From positions 1-64,000 of the forward strand of contig CAZIOP010000001.1 of assembly GCA_964540895.1 (NCBI GenBank): a DNA stretch of 64,000 nucleotides. Direction: 5' to 3'. This DNA is from Patescibacterium sp964540895. Lineage in GTDB: Bacteria > Patescibacteriota > Patescibacteriia > Patescibacteriales > Patescibacteriaceae. A program made the position numbers and the translations under genes. Each line of letters begins with the position of its first letter. The first letter of the stretch is position 1. Under the pieces are notes generated by a model. It made no database searches. It had not been told where the DNA came from and worked only from the letters and a program-made list of their open reading frames with translations. Positions 32,614 through 41,812 of this stretch are shown piece by piece.

Positions 32614-33225
32614 TCATATAAATATAGAAGTAATTAACATAGCCACCAAAATTAGTATAGCTGTGAATAGGCCACCTAAGGTATCATCTATCATGATCCC
32701 AAAAGGAAGCCATCTTTTTTCTTTTCTTAGTTCTTCACCTGTTTTTTCTCCTTCTTTTTCTCCCCATCTTCTTTCAGCTTTCTTAATTACTCCATATTTT
32801 TTTGTGTCGAAAATTCTGAATATTACACAAGAGAGTAAAAGGAATAAACAATTTAGGAAAGTACTTTCAAAAGGGATAATGAAAACAGGAAGTCCTGCCA
32901 GAAATTGTCCATGAACTTCGTCAATGTTAGTATGGTTATAGTCAGATTTAACATACTCCTTTTCATGATTCTGTCTCTTTCCGTATTTTTGATAAATATA
33001 TATTTCTGCAGGATTGATACAGAGTAAACCTAGAATAAATGTTATTGCTATACCCCAAAGGACTAGCCCCAGAGGATTAGATGAAATAAAGAAGAAATAG
33101 AAAAGTAGGGCTAAACCGACAATACTACCAATTAACCCACCACCGGCACCTTTTTTTCCAGGTATTAATCCTAGATAAAACGATGATGTAATACCAAGGC
33201 ACAACCAATTAAAAAGAACTTGCAT
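32614..33225 (-). CDS. pgpA: Phosphatidylglycerophosphatase A-like membrane protein
   Basis: 203 aa. It carries the ordered PgpA motifs: LIPGKKGAGGGLIGS (near 20-34), NIDEVHGQFLAG (about 100-111), FRIFDTKKYGVIKKAERR and LPFGIMIDDTLGGL (about 173-186). The family dephosphorylates phosphatidylglycerophosphate in phospholipid synthesis. The third motif normally reads FDxxKPWP; here it is DTKKYGVI, so activity is uncertain. It uses an AAAGGAG SD and TTGACA-17-TTTAAT promoter, unlike the flanking core genes, pointing to acquisition. Confidence 0.78.
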   Translation of the reverse strand: MQVLFNWLCLGITSSFYLGLIPGKKGAGGGLIGSIVGLALLFYFFFISSNPLGLVLWGIAITFILGLLCINPAEIYIYQKYGKRQNHEKEYVKSDYNHTNIDEVHGQFLAGLPVFIIPFESTFLNCLFLLLSCVIFRIFDTKKYGVIKKAERRWGEKEGEKTGEELRKEKRWLPFGIMIDDTLGGLFTAILILVAMLITSIFI

Positions 33226-33252
33226 GATATAACTCCTTTCATTTTTTTGTTC

Positions 33253-33281
33253 ATTAAAGCTTAGAAAAGTGACTATGTCAA
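33253..33281 (-). promoter_or_regulatory. Promoter of the pgpA-like gene
   Basis: On the minus strand TTGACA, 17-nt spacer, TTTAAT. Confidence 0.65.
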
Positions 33282-33293
33282 TATAAGGGAATA

Positions 33294-33323
33294 TTGTGAG
33301 TTTTATTTAAAGTTTGCTATAAT
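33294..33323 (+). promoter_or_regulatory. Promoter of the 328-aa membrane protein gene
   Basis: TTGTGA, 18-nt spacer, TATAAT (33318-33323), with a ~30-nt leader and no SD. Confidence 0.55.
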
Positions 33324-33359
33324 ATTAATATATTTAAAATATCCGAGTTTATATAACGT

Positions 33360-34346
33360 ATGTCATTTTATCGTACTATTATTCGTCAGTCATTTATTAC
33401 TGCCTGGCAACATAAGTATCTATGGTTTTTTGGATTATTTGCTACTTTATTAGCTAGTAATTTTGAAATTGAATTATTAAACCGTTTTACTAGCCAAGGC
33501 TCTACGCCATATGATTGGCAGAGATGGTCACAAAGTGGGATTTTAAATCCTCAAACTTGGGGCAACCTGATGGAACTTGCTAGAACTAATACTGGCTCGT
33601 TTATTTCAATCCTTATCCTAATTGTTGTTTTACTTATTCTTGCATTGCTTCTTGTATGGCTTTCAGTTGTTTCTCAGGCAGCTTTGGTTAGCAATATTAA
33701 TAAAGCAGCTCTCTCAGCCAACAAGCGACAAACTCGTCATGATACTACAGTTGGTTTTCAAGAAGGCCGTCGTTATTTTTGGCCAGTACTCTGGTTAAAT
33801 GTTTTAGTGAGAGTGATTGTCTATGGTTTAGCCGCTGCTTCAATTGTACCAGTGATGATTTGGTCTAGTGGTCAGGGGATTATTTTTAGCATTGTTTATT
33901 TAGTAGTCTTTATTGTATTTCTGGGAGTAGCTTTAGCACTCGCTCTAATTGCCAAATATGCTATTGCGGCCATTACATTAAAAGATCAAACCTTTAAAGA
34001 AGCAGTTATCTCTTCCTGGCGTTTGTTTTGGAATAATTGGTTAGTGAGTTTAGAAATGGCCTTTATTTTATTTGCTATTAGTCTACTAGCAACCTTTGCC
34101 ATTATTATCGTCGTTATGATTATTGCAATTCCTTTGGTTTTCCTTTATTTAATAACATTAGCAATTGGTTCTTATATTCTATATATTGCTGCCTTAGCTG
34201 TTGGTGTTATTATTTCTTTAGGTATTGTCATTATTGGTGGTTCAATTGTGACAGTAATACAAACTACTGCCTGGGTGACTTTTTATAATCAACTAAGTAA
34301 CCGTAAAGGAGTACAGAGTAAGATTGAACGGGTGTTTGCCGAGTAG
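33360..34346 (+). CDS. Polytopic membrane protein, unknown
   Basis: 328 aa with about six transmembrane segments. An opening SFYRTIIRQSFITAWQHKYLWFFGLFA is followed by a long extracytoplasmic stretch with Trp/Thr, then five hydrophobic blocks including YAIAAITLKDQTFKEAVISSWRLFWNN between helices. The layout resembles DUF-type CPR membrane proteins with the glycerophosphodiester-phosphodiesterase-membrane-domain look. No catalytic motif is seen. It stands alone. Confidence 0.7.
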   Translation: MSFYRTIIRQSFITAWQHKYLWFFGLFATLLASNFEIELLNRFTSQGSTPYDWQRWSQSGILNPQTWGNLMELARTNTGSFISILILIVVLLILALLLVWLSVVSQAALVSNINKAALSANKRQTRHDTTVGFQEGRRYFWPVLWLNVLVRVIVYGLAAASIVPVMIWSSGQGIIFSIVYLVVFIVFLGVALALALIAKYAIAAITLKDQTFKEAVISSWRLFWNNWLVSLEMAFILFAISLLATFAIIIVVMIIAIPLVFLYLITLAIGSYILYIAALAVGVIISLGIVIIGGSIVTVIQTTAWVTFYNQLSNRKGVQSKIERVFAE

Positions 34347-34367
34347 AATTTTACTATTTTCTAGAAT

Positions 34368-34397
34368 AAAAAAGACAGTCACATTGACTGTCTTTTT
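34368..34397. terminator. Bidirectional terminator
   Basis: AAAAGACAGTCA-CAT-TGACTGTCTTTT, a perfect 12-bp stem between convergent genes. Confidence 0.88.
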
Positions 34398-34992
34398 AAA
34401 TTAGGTTTTTAAGCTTTTGAAAATCTTTTAAAAGAGTAATTTTGGTTGAACCGTTGTAGAGAGCTACAGCTGGGTGATACAGAGGCAGAATTGATACCTT
34501 GCCCCATGAAGCTTTAGCTGTAACTGGTTGACCATGAGCCTCACTGATGGGTTGCAATTCTCTTTCTAAACCAAAGTCTTTCATTATAAAATTCATGGCA
34601 TGTCTACCAAGAGTAACAATTACTTTTGGTTTAATAACTTCTAACTGACGAATTAAAAAAGGAGTGTAGAGAGCAATTTCTTTTGGAGATGGATCACGAT
34701 TTTCAGGTGGTCGATCTTTGACAATACTTGTGATAAATACCTTTTCTCTGTCTATAGCTATAGAAGCTAAGAGTTCATTAAGAACCCGACCAGAAGCACC
34801 ACAAAAGGGTTTTCCGGTTAGGGCTTCATTCTTGCCTGGTGCTTCTCCGATAAAAACAATTTTGGCATTAGGACTGCCCTCACCACTCACTACTTGATAG
34901 TTATTCTTGACTCGAAAGGAGTAGAGGGGAGATTTTGTAAGTTTAACAATATCGCTATGTATAGCCTGTAGGAGCAAGGCTTTATTAGACAT
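34396..34992 (-). CDS. Uracil-DNA glycosylase family 4-like, lacking Fe-S cysteines
   Basis: 198 aa. Motif A FIGEAPGKNE (48-56), the PFCGASGRVLN loop (62-72), SIVKDRPPENRDP (89-101) and motif B HPAVALY (from His173) place it in family 4 (type 4/5 UDG). In characterised members four Cys bind a [4Fe-4S] cluster; here all are absent (LTKSPL instead of CxxCxL, KDRPP instead of KCRPP). The only Cys is Cys64. It should excise uracil from DNA without the cluster. It begins 1 nt after rnj on the same strand. Confidence 0.87.
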   Translation of the reverse strand: MSNKALLLQAIHSDIVKLTKSPLYSFRVKNNYQVVSGEGSPNAKIVFIGEAPGKNEALTGKPFCGASGRVLNELLASIAIDREKVFITSIVKDRPPENRDPSPKEIALYTPFLIRQLEVIKPKVIVTLGRHAMNFIMKDFGLERELQPISEAHGQPVTAKASWGKVSILPLYHPAVALYNGSTKITLLKDFQKLKNLI

Positions 34993-34993
34993 A

Positions 34994-36955
34994 TTATACT
35001 CTAATCACCACTGGCATTAATAATGGACGGCGTTTAGTTTGTTGGAATAAGAATTGACCAATATCTGCTCTGATTTTATTTTTCAAATAATCATCTTCAG
35101 TTACACCTGGTTGTGGTTGAGGTCGGTTCTTCACAAGGAGGCGAATTTTTTGACGAGTTTTTTGAATCAGTTCTTGGTTTTCTTTCATGTGAACAAAGCC
35201 ACGAGAAATAATATCTGGGCTACTTAAGAGTTCACCAGTCTTGGAATCAATAGTAGTAATAACTACTACCATCCCATCTTCTGACATCATTTTACGATCA
35301 CGTAATACCACGTTGTTACTAGAATCAGTGACACCCATACCGTCAACGAAGACATAGTTAGCTGGGATTTTTTCTTTGTTACTGCGGAAACCATTTTTAT
35401 CAAACTCAATGACCATGCCATTGTTAGGAACAAAGATACGCTTTGGATTAAAGCCAATGCCTTGAGCTAGTTTTTCAGCTTCTTTCAACATGAAGTAGTT
35501 AGCATAGACTGGGATAAAGTAATCTGGTTTGACTGTTTTTAACATGTAGGCAATATCATCTTTGGTACCATGACCAGAAATATGTACATCCATTAAGTTA
35601 CGGTGAATAACATTATCACATTGACGATACAAGTTATCAATCAAACGTTGGATAACTCGTTCATTACCAGGAATAATAGAAGAGGATAGTACGATAGTGT
35701 CGTTACGTTTGATTTTCAAGAAACGGTGGCTACCTTCAATGACGCGTGATAATACAGCATTCTCTTCACCTTGAGCCCCAGTACAAATAACCACAATTTT
35801 TTCATCAGGGTACTGTGAGATTTGATCAATTTTGATAAAGGTTTCTTTGTGACTTTTGATGTAGCCTAATTCACGGGCAATTTCAATATTAAATTTCATG
35901 CTGTAGCCATCAAGGGCAATTTTCTTGCCAAGCTTTTCAGCGATCTCAATAATCCAACCAACACGTTCAACTTGAGAAGAAAATGTTCCGATAATAGTTC
36001 GTCCTGGAGCTTTAGAAAGAATTTCTTCTAGGTTTTTTTTCAAAACAGCGGCAGTTGGGCTGGCATGACTACTCACCATACCAAGACTTTCTAGCATTAA
36101 GATACTTGGTCGAGGTAGTTTAGCTAAGTGAGAGTAATCAAGAACTGGTAAGCCAGTTTTTGGATCTCGTTCCATTGTCCAGTCGCCGGGGTGAATAACT
36201 GTTCCGGCTGGAGTTGAGAGAATAACACCAACAGCATCCATAATTGAGTGTTCAACTTGAAAAAAACTAACGTTAAACATTCCAAGTGATAATTTGTCTT
36301 CAAGACCTTTAATTAAAATAGTTTTTAATGTCTTAGAGCTATTTGGTTTGTAATCTTCAACACGGTGCTTAACCATGGCTAAGGTCATGTTACGACCAAT
36401 AATAGTTGGGTTGCCAAGTTTTTCTAACAGAATAGGAGCAGCACCAATGTGGTCTAAGTGACCATGAGAAAAAATAACACCACGGATATTCTTTTCTTTG
36501 CCTTTAAGATATTCAATGTTAGGGATAACATAGTCAATACCTAACATGTCATCTTCTGGGAATTGAATACCCATATCAAGAATGACAATGTCATTACCAT
36601 ATTCAAAAATTGTCATGTTACGACCAACTTCTTCGCAACCGCCAACGGGGATAACACGCAAACGATCTTTGGCTACAGGTGCGACAATAACTGGTCGACT
36701 GACTGGAGTTATCCGAGGGCCACTAGGTCGTCGATTTGGAAAACGAGGTGGCAGTGAATTAGAACGTCGGCGTGGTCCTTGAGTTGCAGGACGCATACTA
36801 GCATCTGTACGACGTAGTGGTGGGCGTGAAGTAGGCACAACGGAAGATTGAGCTGACGTGTTATTAAAATTAGTAGGACGATCGGATTGTGGTCGACCAC
36901 TAGGTTTCGGACGGTTAAACGGTGTCCGAGGATTCTGTTTATACTTTATAATCAT
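34994..36955 (-). CDS. rnj: Ribonuclease J with Arg/Pro-rich N-terminal extension
   Basis: 653 aa. Residues 1-96 are a disordered extension of Arg, Pro, Ser and Asn with no Cys and little acid. The core starts RLRVIPVGGCEEVGRNM. Metallo-beta-lactamase motif SHGHLDHIG (His164, His166, Asp168, His169), then HSIMDAVG, the beta-CASP domain (FSSQVERVGWI, ICTGAQGEENA) and HISGHGTKDD, plus the C-terminal oligomerisation domain. RNase J has endo- and 5'-exonuclease activity. It is followed by the UDG gene. No SD. Confidence 0.95.
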   Translation of the reverse strand: MIIKYKQNPRTPFNRPKPSGRPQSDRPTNFNNTSAQSSVVPTSRPPLRRTDASMRPATQGPRRRSNSLPPRFPNRRPSGPRITPVSRPVIVAPVAKDRLRVIPVGGCEEVGRNMTIFEYGNDIVILDMGIQFPEDDMLGIDYVIPNIEYLKGKEKNIRGVIFSHGHLDHIGAAPILLEKLGNPTIIGRNMTLAMVKHRVEDYKPNSSKTLKTILIKGLEDKLSLGMFNVSFFQVEHSIMDAVGVILSTPAGTVIHPGDWTMERDPKTGLPVLDYSHLAKLPRPSILMLESLGMVSSHASPTAAVLKKNLEEILSKAPGRTIIGTFSSQVERVGWIIEIAEKLGKKIALDGYSMKFNIEIARELGYIKSHKETFIKIDQISQYPDEKIVVICTGAQGEENAVLSRVIEGSHRFLKIKRNDTIVLSSSIIPGNERVIQRLIDNLYRQCDNVIHRNLMDVHISGHGTKDDIAYMLKTVKPDYFIPVYANYFMLKEAEKLAQGIGFNPKRIFVPNNGMVIEFDKNGFRSNKEKIPANYVFVDGMGVTDSSNNVVLRDRKMMSEDGMVVVITTIDSKTGELLSSPDIISRGFVHMKENQELIQKTRQKIRLLVKNRPQPQPGVTEDDYLKNKIRADIGQFLFQQTKRRPLLMPVVIRV

Positions 36956-37032
36956 AGAGAGTGATAAGCGATGGAAAAACCATGCTATGTAAATTAAATG
37001 CTTTTATTAGAAGAGAAGTTAAACTTATCTTG

Positions 37033-37116
37033 TGCCGAAGGAGGGACTCGAACCCTCATAAAGTTGCCTTCACAGCGACCTGAACGCTGCGCGTCTACCA
37101 ATTTCGCCACTTCGGC
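37033..37116 (-). tRNA. tRNA-Leu (CAG)
   Basis: 84 nt. Anticodon loop TTCAGGT gives CAG. It has a long variable arm as in class II tRNAs, a perfect acceptor stem GCCGAAG/CTTCGGC and A73. Confidence 0.93.
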
Positions 37117-37127
37117 TGGCTACTAGG

Positions 37128-38927
37128 TTATTTTATTTTTCTTTCAACGTTGAAATACCAAGAACGTACGCCCAGGAAGCGATCACTAGGTTCATTAAGA
37201 TAGGTTGTTGAAAACCCTTTTAATTTTTTTGGCTGGGGATAGATAAAGGTGTGCCAATATAATGGAATAGCTGGTACATCAATATCCATAGCTTGTTGAA
37301 ATTTTTTGTAACGATCTGATATAACACTTTGATCAGCACTGATACGAGCTTCTTTTAACCAAGTATCAACATCAGTCTTGGTATAACCAGGAATATTACC
37401 TGGTCCGTCAGTACCCCAGAATGGAAACGGGTCACCAATATCTAAATCTTCCGCATAGAGTAATACTTCAAAATCTCGATTGGCTAAAGCTTGTGTTTGA
37501 ACAGCACTATCTTCCACTATTTTGATATCAACTAAGATACCAAGTTGTTTCCAATGTTCAGCTACTTTCTCAGCCACTAACTTCATGGAAGTTGGAGTAG
37601 TTAAGGTAATGGCAATTCCTTGATTGCCTTTCATACGCCATGATCCTAGACCTAACTTCGTCATATTACCAGCATCAGCTGCTTTAGCAGTTTTTGCCCA
37701 GGTTAAATCTGATTCAGTTAAGGTACGTATTTTCCAGCCACTGGTATCAAGTAATTGACCGGCTTCTTCAAGACTGATGACATTACTAGATTGGTAGCCA
37801 GGTTGGTTAATTGGTAACAAGCTCAGAGCTGGTGCAGCTGTTCTCTCTGGTAAAGTATTAATAATCGTTGATCTATCAAGGGCAGCCAAGGCTCGACGAA
37901 TTGGTGCTTCAGCTATTAAACTTTTTGATTTCATATTGAAGAACAAAGCAGTTAAATGTGATCCAGGAATAGTATGATAGTTCAAGGCATTTTTTGCTAC
38001 GATAGTATCAGCCACTTCAATTGGCAATTCAGCTAGACCATTAATTTGTCCGTTATTTAAAGCTGCAATCATTTCTTCAGAGCTTGGATAGAATTTAAAG
38101 ACAATTTCATCAAGCCATGGAGCTGTATCGTAGTACAAAGGATTACGTTCTATTGTATATGAACGGATTGTTCCAGTAGAATTTTTAACCAGTGATTTTA
38201 ATTGATAGGGACCTGAGCCCATTGGTTTGAGATTAAGTTCAGCGAGTGGAATCATTTCAGAGCTAACACCTTCCCAAAGAGCAGAAGGCAAAATACCAAA
38301 GTTAAGTAGGCTAGTGAAACGACCATACGCTTCAGGTAAATTAAAGGTAATGGTATGATCATCAACTTTTTCAATAGTCACATCAACAAATCGCGCACGT
38401 AGTGGTGATTTATAATCTGGGTTTTGAATTAGTTTGAATGTAAATACCACATCATCAGCAGTAAGCGGATTAGCATCATTCCAAGTTGCTTCTTTAAGAT
38501 GAACAGTATAGGTTTTTTGATCATCTGAGATTTCAAAATTTGAAACCAAATCATTCTCAATTTGACCGCTACTATTTGTCTTAAACAAACGGGAAAAAAT
38601 TAATCGATCTAGATCAGCATCAACATTATTAAGTGATGAGTAGAGTGGATTAATATACTGAGGGTTGCCGACTATACCTTCAATGTAACGGCCACCACTG
38701 GCTGGAATTAATTCAACATGCTTTCGGTACCACAAGATAGAGAGAAATACTAAGCTACCTATCATTATTCCTAATGAGATATATAAGGTAAGTCGTTCTC
38801 GTCCTTTAACAAAGTGGCCAATGTATTTCAGTTGACGTGGAGAAGGGATACGAGATTTAGAAAGTTGGAAAACTAATTGTTGATCAAGATTTTTCGTCGC
38901 AGGTGTGCGACGACCGAAAAGGGGCAT
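37128..38927 (-). CDS. Oligopeptide-binding protein (SBP family 5), membrane-anchored
   Basis: 599 aa. A ~45-aa basic cytoplasmic N-terminus and one transmembrane helix (about 49-67) take the place of a lipobox. The SBP_bac_5 domain follows, with NPLYSSLNNVDADLDRLIFS, WNDANPLTADDVVFTF and GSGPYQLK. These proteins deliver peptides to ABC importers; no permease or ATPase genes lie nearby. A solitary, helix-anchored form recurs in CPR genomes. It could scavenge peptides or act as an envelope chaperone. Confidence 0.9.
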   Translation of the reverse strand: MPLFGRRTPATKNLDQQLVFQLSKSRIPSPRQLKYIGHFVKGRERLTLYISLGIMIGSLVFLSILWYRKHVELIPASGGRYIEGIVGNPQYINPLYSSLNNVDADLDRLIFSRLFKTNSSGQIENDLVSNFEISDDQKTYTVHLKEATWNDANPLTADDVVFTFKLIQNPDYKSPLRARFVDVTIEKVDDHTITFNLPEAYGRFTSLLNFGILPSALWEGVSSEMIPLAELNLKPMGSGPYQLKSLVKNSTGTIRSYTIERNPLYYDTAPWLDEIVFKFYPSSEEMIAALNNGQINGLAELPIEVADTIVAKNALNYHTIPGSHLTALFFNMKSKSLIAEAPIRRALAALDRSTIINTLPERTAAPALSLLPINQPGYQSSNVISLEEAGQLLDTSGWKIRTLTESDLTWAKTAKAADAGNMTKLGLGSWRMKGNQGIAITLTTPTSMKLVAEKVAEHWKQLGILVDIKIVEDSAVQTQALANRDFEVLLYAEDLDIGDPFPFWGTDGPGNIPGYTKTDVDTWLKEARISADQSVISDRYKKFQQAMDIDVPAIPLYWHTFIYPQPKKLKGFSTTYLNEPSDRFLGVRSWYFNVERKIK

Positions 38928-38953
38928 ACAGTGAAGTTATAAAATAAAAATAC

Positions 38954-39181
38954 TAGGTTTTGATATATAAACCTACAACATACGTAAGAGACCGCCTCGA
39001 ATAGCGGATGGGTGAGAATACATAGCGTAGACGTGAGTGAGGAAGTGTCAAAAGCGAGCTTTTACTTGATTTTCTCCTATGTTCTACTAGTAGGTTAGAC
39101 GTCTATATTAACAGTTTTGACAGGTATAAATCTTATTATAGCAGAAAAATTTTTATCTGTAAAGAGGCAGCTATTTAAAGG
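38954..39181. other. Structured intergenic region upstream of the peptide-binding gene
   Basis: About 255 nt without a confident gene. It shows TAGGTTTT...AAACCTA (38954-38976), CCGC/GCGG, ACATAG (39020-39025)/CTATGT (39077-39082), AAAAGC-GA-GCTTTT (39050-39063) and an outer AACCTAC (38970-38976)/GTAGGTT (39090-39096) pairing. A 16-codon minus ORF (38973-39023) begins MYSHPS. It may be an untranslated leader or a small RNA; no known RNA family is recognised. Confidence 0.35.
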
Positions 39182-40696
39182 TTATCTGGCGTATTCAATA
39201 ACTCTAGTTTCTCGGAGTAGGTTAACTTTGATTTCACCTGGATATTTAAGTTCTTCTTCAATCTTTTTAGCAATATCCTTAGCCATTTCATGGGCTTTAA
39301 TATCAGAAATTTCTTCAGCTTTTACAAAGACTCGGACTTCTCGGCCAGCCTGGATAGCATAGACTTTCTCAACTCCCGAGAAGGATTGGGTTAGTTTTTC
39401 CAACTCCTCGAGGCGTTGAACATATTGTTCAAAGCTATCATGACGAGCTCCAGGACGAGACGAAGAAATAGCATCAGCTACCTTAACAATGATAGTAATA
39501 ATATCTGAAGGGTGATCTTCATGGTGTTTTTCAATTGGCGCAATCACAGCTTCGCTTAAGCCAAACTTACGAGCAATCTGACCGCCAATTTCTGGGTGAC
39601 TACCTTTAACTTCATGGTCAACGGCTTTTCCAATGTCATGCAATAGTCCACCTTTCTTCGCAGTACTAACATCAGCACCTAGACTTTCTGCCAAGAGACC
39701 ACAGAGATGAGAAACTTCAACGGCGTGCTTCAAGGCATTTTGTCCGTAACTGGTACGATACTTAAGACGTCCAATAATTTGTACTAACTTAGGATCAAAG
39801 CCAGTAATGCCTAATTCATACAAAGCTTCTTCACCAGCTTTTTTAATATCTAACGCTAATTCACGTTTGGCTTGATCAATGGCTTCTTCAATTTTAGTTG
39901 GGTGAATACGTCCATCTTTGATTAATATTTCTAAAGCTTGCTTGGCAATATGACGACGAATGGCTGAAAAACCAGAGATGGTAATAGCATTTGGGGTATC
40001 ATCAACAATGATTTCAACACCAGTTAACTGTTCAATTGATTTAATGTTGCGACCTTCACGACCAATAATTCTACCTTTGAGATCATCATTAGGTAAATCA
40101 ACTGTTGTTGTAGTTAATTCAGTAATAAAATTTGAAGACAGACGTTGCATGGCAGCTGAAACTAGTTCACGAGCTTTTTCATCAATTGTTTCAGAAGTTT
40201 CTCCCTCTAGTTTTTTCATACGAGAAGTTAAAGCTTCGTGGCAATCAACTTCAACTCGCTCTAGTAGTTTAGTTTCGGCTTCAGCACGACTTAAACCAGC
40301 TACTTTTTCCAAAGCAGCTACTTGCTCTTCGCGAATACGGCTAATTTTCTCTTTAGCTTCTTCTACTTGAGAGACCTTGTCATATAAGGCCTGTTGTTTG
40401 TCTTGAAGCTCAAGAAGTTTTTGAGAAAATAAGTTTTCACGTTCTTCTAATCGAGCTTGTAATTGAGTGGCTTCTTTGTGACGTTCAGATGTTTCAACTT
40501 TAGCTTGCTCAATAATTTTAAGCGCTTTGTCTTGCGCTTCTAAAATAAGTTTCTTTTCTTTATTCTTGGTTTCAGCCAGGATAGTCTCAGCACGTAATTC
40601 AGCACTATTAATTTGCGTCAAAGCACGTTGTTTGCGTAACCAGTAACCAAGTGAAAGGGAAACAACAGCTGTAATAATGTACCAAAGATAAGGCAT
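39182..40696 (-). CDS. rny: Ribonuclease Y
   Basis: 504 aa from the ATG at 40696; an upstream TTG adds only eight residues. An N-terminal transmembrane helix (about 4-20) is followed by a long coiled coil (about 25-190, KEATQLQARLEERENLF), a KH domain (GRIIGREGRNIKSIEQLTGVE) and an HD domain (LLHDIGKAVDHEVKGSHPEIG). It makes endonucleolytic cuts that start mRNA decay at the membrane. No SD. A structured leader precedes it. Confidence 0.96.
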   Translation of the reverse strand: MPYLWYIITAVVSLSLGYWLRKQRALTQINSAELRAETILAETKNKEKKLILEAQDKALKIIEQAKVETSERHKEATQLQARLEERENLFSQKLLELQDKQQALYDKVSQVEEAKEKISRIREEQVAALEKVAGLSRAEAETKLLERVEVDCHEALTSRMKKLEGETSETIDEKARELVSAAMQRLSSNFITELTTTTVDLPNDDLKGRIIGREGRNIKSIEQLTGVEIIVDDTPNAITISGFSAIRRHIAKQALEILIKDGRIHPTKIEEAIDQAKRELALDIKKAGEEALYELGITGFDPKLVQIIGRLKYRTSYGQNALKHAVEVSHLCGLLAESLGADVSTAKKGGLLHDIGKAVDHEVKGSHPEIGGQIARKFGLSEAVIAPIEKHHEDHPSDIITIIVKVADAISSSRPGARHDSFEQYVQRLEELEKLTQSFSGVEKVYAIQAGREVRVFVKAEEISDIKAHEMAKDIAKKIEEELKYPGEIKVNLLRETRVIEYAR

Positions 40697-41015
40697 AGAA
40701 TTGTAGGTCCATGCCGCCAATGTTTACTGCAAGAGCTAATGTTAGCTCTGTTTTAAAAAACAGTCAGAAAGGGGAATTGTAGTATTTCAAGCAACAAAAG
40801 AAGGGATAAAAGTTATAATCTGACTAACATTAGATATAAACTACAACTGGTAGTTCGGGAAACAGTCGGTCGGCAGGAACATTTAATTTATAAAAATACT
40901 TCTTTACCCTACCACGCTTAGACTGTCTTGGCAAGTACCTTTTGAATGGCTTTTTTTAGCACGGTAAGCTATAATTTTAGTGTTTAAAAGGTCAGAATCA
41001 TCATAAAATTACTGT
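40697..41015. other. Intergenic region between rny and the dnaQ-like gene
   Basis: About 320 nt, non-coding. It holds a perfect 8-bp stem AGAGCTAA-TG-TTAGCTCT (40732-40749) and CTGTTTT/AAAACAG (40749-40764), both in the rny leader. TTGTAG...TATAAC near 40810-40840 (minus strand) may be the rny promoter. TATAAT at 40970-40975 is the likely -10 of the plus-strand operon. Confidence 0.45.
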
Positions 41016-41795
41016 ATGCCCTCTAACGTTATTGAAAAACTCGGATTAGATCGTCCCTTAGTCTTTTTTGACACGGAAACCACTGGTTTAAATGTTATGA
41101 ATGATCGGATTATTCAGTTGGCCTATATAAAGTACACCCCGGGGATCAAAGAAACAGAGCAGACCACGCTTTTTTTTAATCCAGAGATGCCAATTCCACC
41201 GTCTGCTACCTTAGTACATGGTATTACGGATGATCAGGTAGCTGGTGCTCCCTTGTTTAAAGATGAAGCTAGTAAGCTCCTTGATATATTTTCTAATTGC
41301 TATCTAAGTGGTTTTAATATTGCAGGTTTTGATTTATTAGTATTGCGTCAAGAATTTGCACGAATAGGTGAGTCCTTTATCTATCAGAATAGTGACATTA
41401 TAGATTCCAAAACTATTTTTCATACCTTTGAGCAACGTAATTTAACTGCCGCTTATAAATTTTATTGTGACAAGGATCATGGTGAAGCTCATGACGCTAT
41501 GGCAGATACTGTTGCCGCGGCTGAAGTATTAGCCGCTCAGATTAAACGCTATGGTGCCGAAGAAGTTAAACAAGTTCAAAATAAAAGTACACAGGATTAT
41601 TTTGATAAAGATGGCAGATTTTATTGGAAGGATGAACAAGTGTGTTTTTCTTTTTCAAAACATAAGCATCGTACCTTAGCTGAAGTAGTTGAAAAAGAAC
41701 CAACATTTTTAGATTGGATGTTAGCTCAAGATTTTTCTCAAGAAGTTAAAACATTAATTAAAAATGCTTTGAAGGGTAAGTTTCCTGTTCGGTAA
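41016..41795 (+). CDS. DnaQ-like 3'-5' exonuclease with C-terminal DUF3820-type segment
   Basis: 259 aa. DEDDh exonuclease domain: FFDTETTGL (Asp19, Glu21), GFNIAGFDLLVL and HDAMADTVAA (catalytic His, Asp). The last ~60 aa (VCFSFSKHKHRTLAEV...LDWMLAQDF) match the small FxFGKHKG-like module found after some exonucleases. It may act in proofreading or general DNA/RNA trimming. First gene of the operon leading to queA. No SD. Confidence 0.88.
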   Translation: MPSNVIEKLGLDRPLVFFDTETTGLNVMNDRIIQLAYIKYTPGIKETEQTTLFFNPEMPIPPSATLVHGITDDQVAGAPLFKDEASKLLDIFSNCYLSGFNIAGFDLLVLRQEFARIGESFIYQNSDIIDSKTIFHTFEQRNLTAAYKFYCDKDHGEAHDAMADTVAAAEVLAAQIKRYGAEEVKQVQNKSTQDYFDKDGRFYWKDEQVCFSFSKHKHRTLAEVVEKEPTFLDWMLAQDFSQEVKTLIKNALKGKFPVR

Positions 41796-41812
41796 TATCA
41801 TAGAATTGTTTT

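Noticed and set aside
38973..39023. Minus-strand 16-codon ORF in the 39-kb intergenic region
   Set aside because: Too short, with no SD, and overlapping predicted RNA stems; kept only as a possibility in the findings.
38954..39181. tmRNA, SRP RNA or RNase P RNA in the 39-kb gap
   Set aside because: The conserved core sequences of these RNAs were not found by eye on either strand.
40697..40720. TTG start of rny
   Set aside because: The ATG eight codons downstream places the membrane helix right at the N-terminus, as in the family.
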